A stretch of 64,000 bases of DNA from Macrolepiota albuminosa (lineage: Eukaryota > Basidiomycota > Agaricomycetes > Agaricales > Agaricaceae), in NCBI GenBank assembly GCA_027475525.1, contig JAMWFC010000043.1, positions 62,001-126,000 on the forward strand, written 5' to 3'. How positions within the stretch are numbered: the stretch's first letter is position 1; every line of letters starts with the position of its first letter. This document shows positions 63,401-64,000 of this stretch, piece by piece. The position numbers and the translations under genes are program-made. The notes below the pieces were generated by a model. It was not told the DNA's origin, searched no databases, and worked only from the letters and a program-made list of their open reading frames with translations.

Positions 63401-64000
63401 ATGCTAAAGGAATGAATTTCAGAGATACGGCTCGAAATGAAACAACCAGAGAATGTACTTGACAAAGTGTCTTCTCTATTCAGTGGCTCCTTTGGAGGTG
63501 TCATAGGAACAGGTAAATCCCTGTCAATGATCGGGAAAACAGACACAGGCTTGGGTTTCTCTGCTTCCGCACTCGTGCTTGTGCTAGGCTTGACCGAGTC
63601 TTTCGAATCACTATCTCCCACCTTCAATAGCTCATTAAACGACATCTTCGGCCCTGATAATGCCCCGAAACCTGTAGATACTCCGCTAAACGCTCCGAAT
63701 CCTCCAGTGGCAGGAGCCTTAGCAGGAGTCGGCGATCCCGCCGAGACAACTGGAAAGATTGATCGTGCAGCCCCAAGCGTAGAAGAAGATCCGAACGCAG
63801 GCGACGTAGAAGTCGACGGCGTCCCGGTTAAACTTGGTGAGCCGGCAAGTGCAGTTGGCAGACCCGAGGTAAGGCTTTTCGTATCTGCATTGGCATTAAA
63901 GAACGGAGATGACGTGGGGGTTTTATCACTCCCAAAGGCACCGAAGCCGGCAGCCGGTTTGAAGACAGAAGGGGTTGTGACGAGATTGGCAAAGGCACCT
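60496..64000 (-). CDS. Nup159/Nup214-type FG nucleoporin, C-terminal part (partial)
   Basis: Exons in window: beyond 64000-63459, 63403-62378, 62318-61765, 61713-61485, 61426-61293, 61241-61150 and 61099-60496, with introns of 50-59 nt, all in frame, about 1,060 residues. The upstream exon has FG-type repeats (GFGAFG, GGFGAF, GFGALSG). Next is a long Ser/Thr/Pro/Ala region with an acidic block (EDEESESESESEEEP) and an ATP-Ala repeat. The last 270 residues are coiled-coil (LQFEKDLDELHDIRIAQRTQ, then KTRKEEIGRFNRAKDDKEF) with the conserved NRTYRNIDLALNEQAAKIAL. By family this is the cytoplasmic-face nuclear pore protein that helps mRNA export. The N-terminal propeller is off the right edge. Confidence 0.85.
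62465..62550 (-). repeat. coding Ala-Thr-Pro tandem repeat
   Basis: About ten units of GTTGCAGGT / GTCGCAGGT (minus strand Ala-Thr-Pro) inside the disordered part of the nucleoporin. In frame, so length changes would keep the protein open. Confidence 0.8.

Overview
The window is a TE-rich stretch of a fungal nuclear genome, most likely a mushroom-forming basidiomycete (Agaricomycetes). The host genes carry many 46-60 nt GT-AG introns and belong to eukaryotic families: an SR-cyclophilin, an Mmtag-domain RNA-associated protein, a Nup159-type FG nucleoporin, a four-TM MARVEL-like protein and a secreted GPI-type protein. Most of the DNA is Ty3/gypsy LTR retrotransposon. No bacterial features, rRNA genes, intact tRNA genes or CRISPR arrays were seen.

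Left half (1-31057): a four-layer nest of LTR elements. The oldest, E2 (minus strand), survives as two pieces, 31057-29506 (LTR plus start of gag) and 7039-4754 (RNase H tail, integrase, start of an accessory ORF). A plus-strand element O (235-bp LTRs at 7040 and 29271) lies between them. A CpG-richer minus-strand element M (173-bp LTR at 4581-4753, gag, protease) entered E2 from the left and runs off the window. Inside the gag of O sits a younger element I (7820-19146; LTRs TGAT...ATCA, 4-bp target duplication GCGG); removing it rejoins the O gag frame exactly. I carries a 717-codon, six-exon gene antisense to gag-pol with a Zn2Cys6-like cysteine cluster. O carries a second, sense, 1,075-codon accessory ORF after integrase.

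Right half (31058-64000): host DNA with further TE insertions. In order: tail of a broken gene copy at the E2 edge, a 200-bp hairpin repeat, an unassigned ORF, a Ras-like pseudogene divergent from an SR-cyclophilin gene, kinase-like gene K1, a PD-(D/E)XK-like gene (the intact relative of the broken tail), the four-TM gene, the Mmtag gene, a solo LTR of family I inside an old LTR, a complete chromovirus G3 (46843-53567, TSD ACAAG), kinase-like paralogs K2 and K3 with a LINE remnant between them, the secreted protein, and the C-terminal part of the nucleoporin.

Two cross-cutting signals matter for any reading of this DNA. First, at twelve unrelated places a segment is repeated twice in tandem with a period of exactly 77 bp (eleven exact, one with a single mismatch). 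This looks like unmerged k-mer overlaps of a k=77 assembly; discounting them repairs frames and equalises LTR lengths. Second, most in-frame stops in the old elements fit CGA to TGA or CAA/CAG to TAA/TAG, and paralogous copies differ mainly at CpG, pointing to deamination of methylated CpG.
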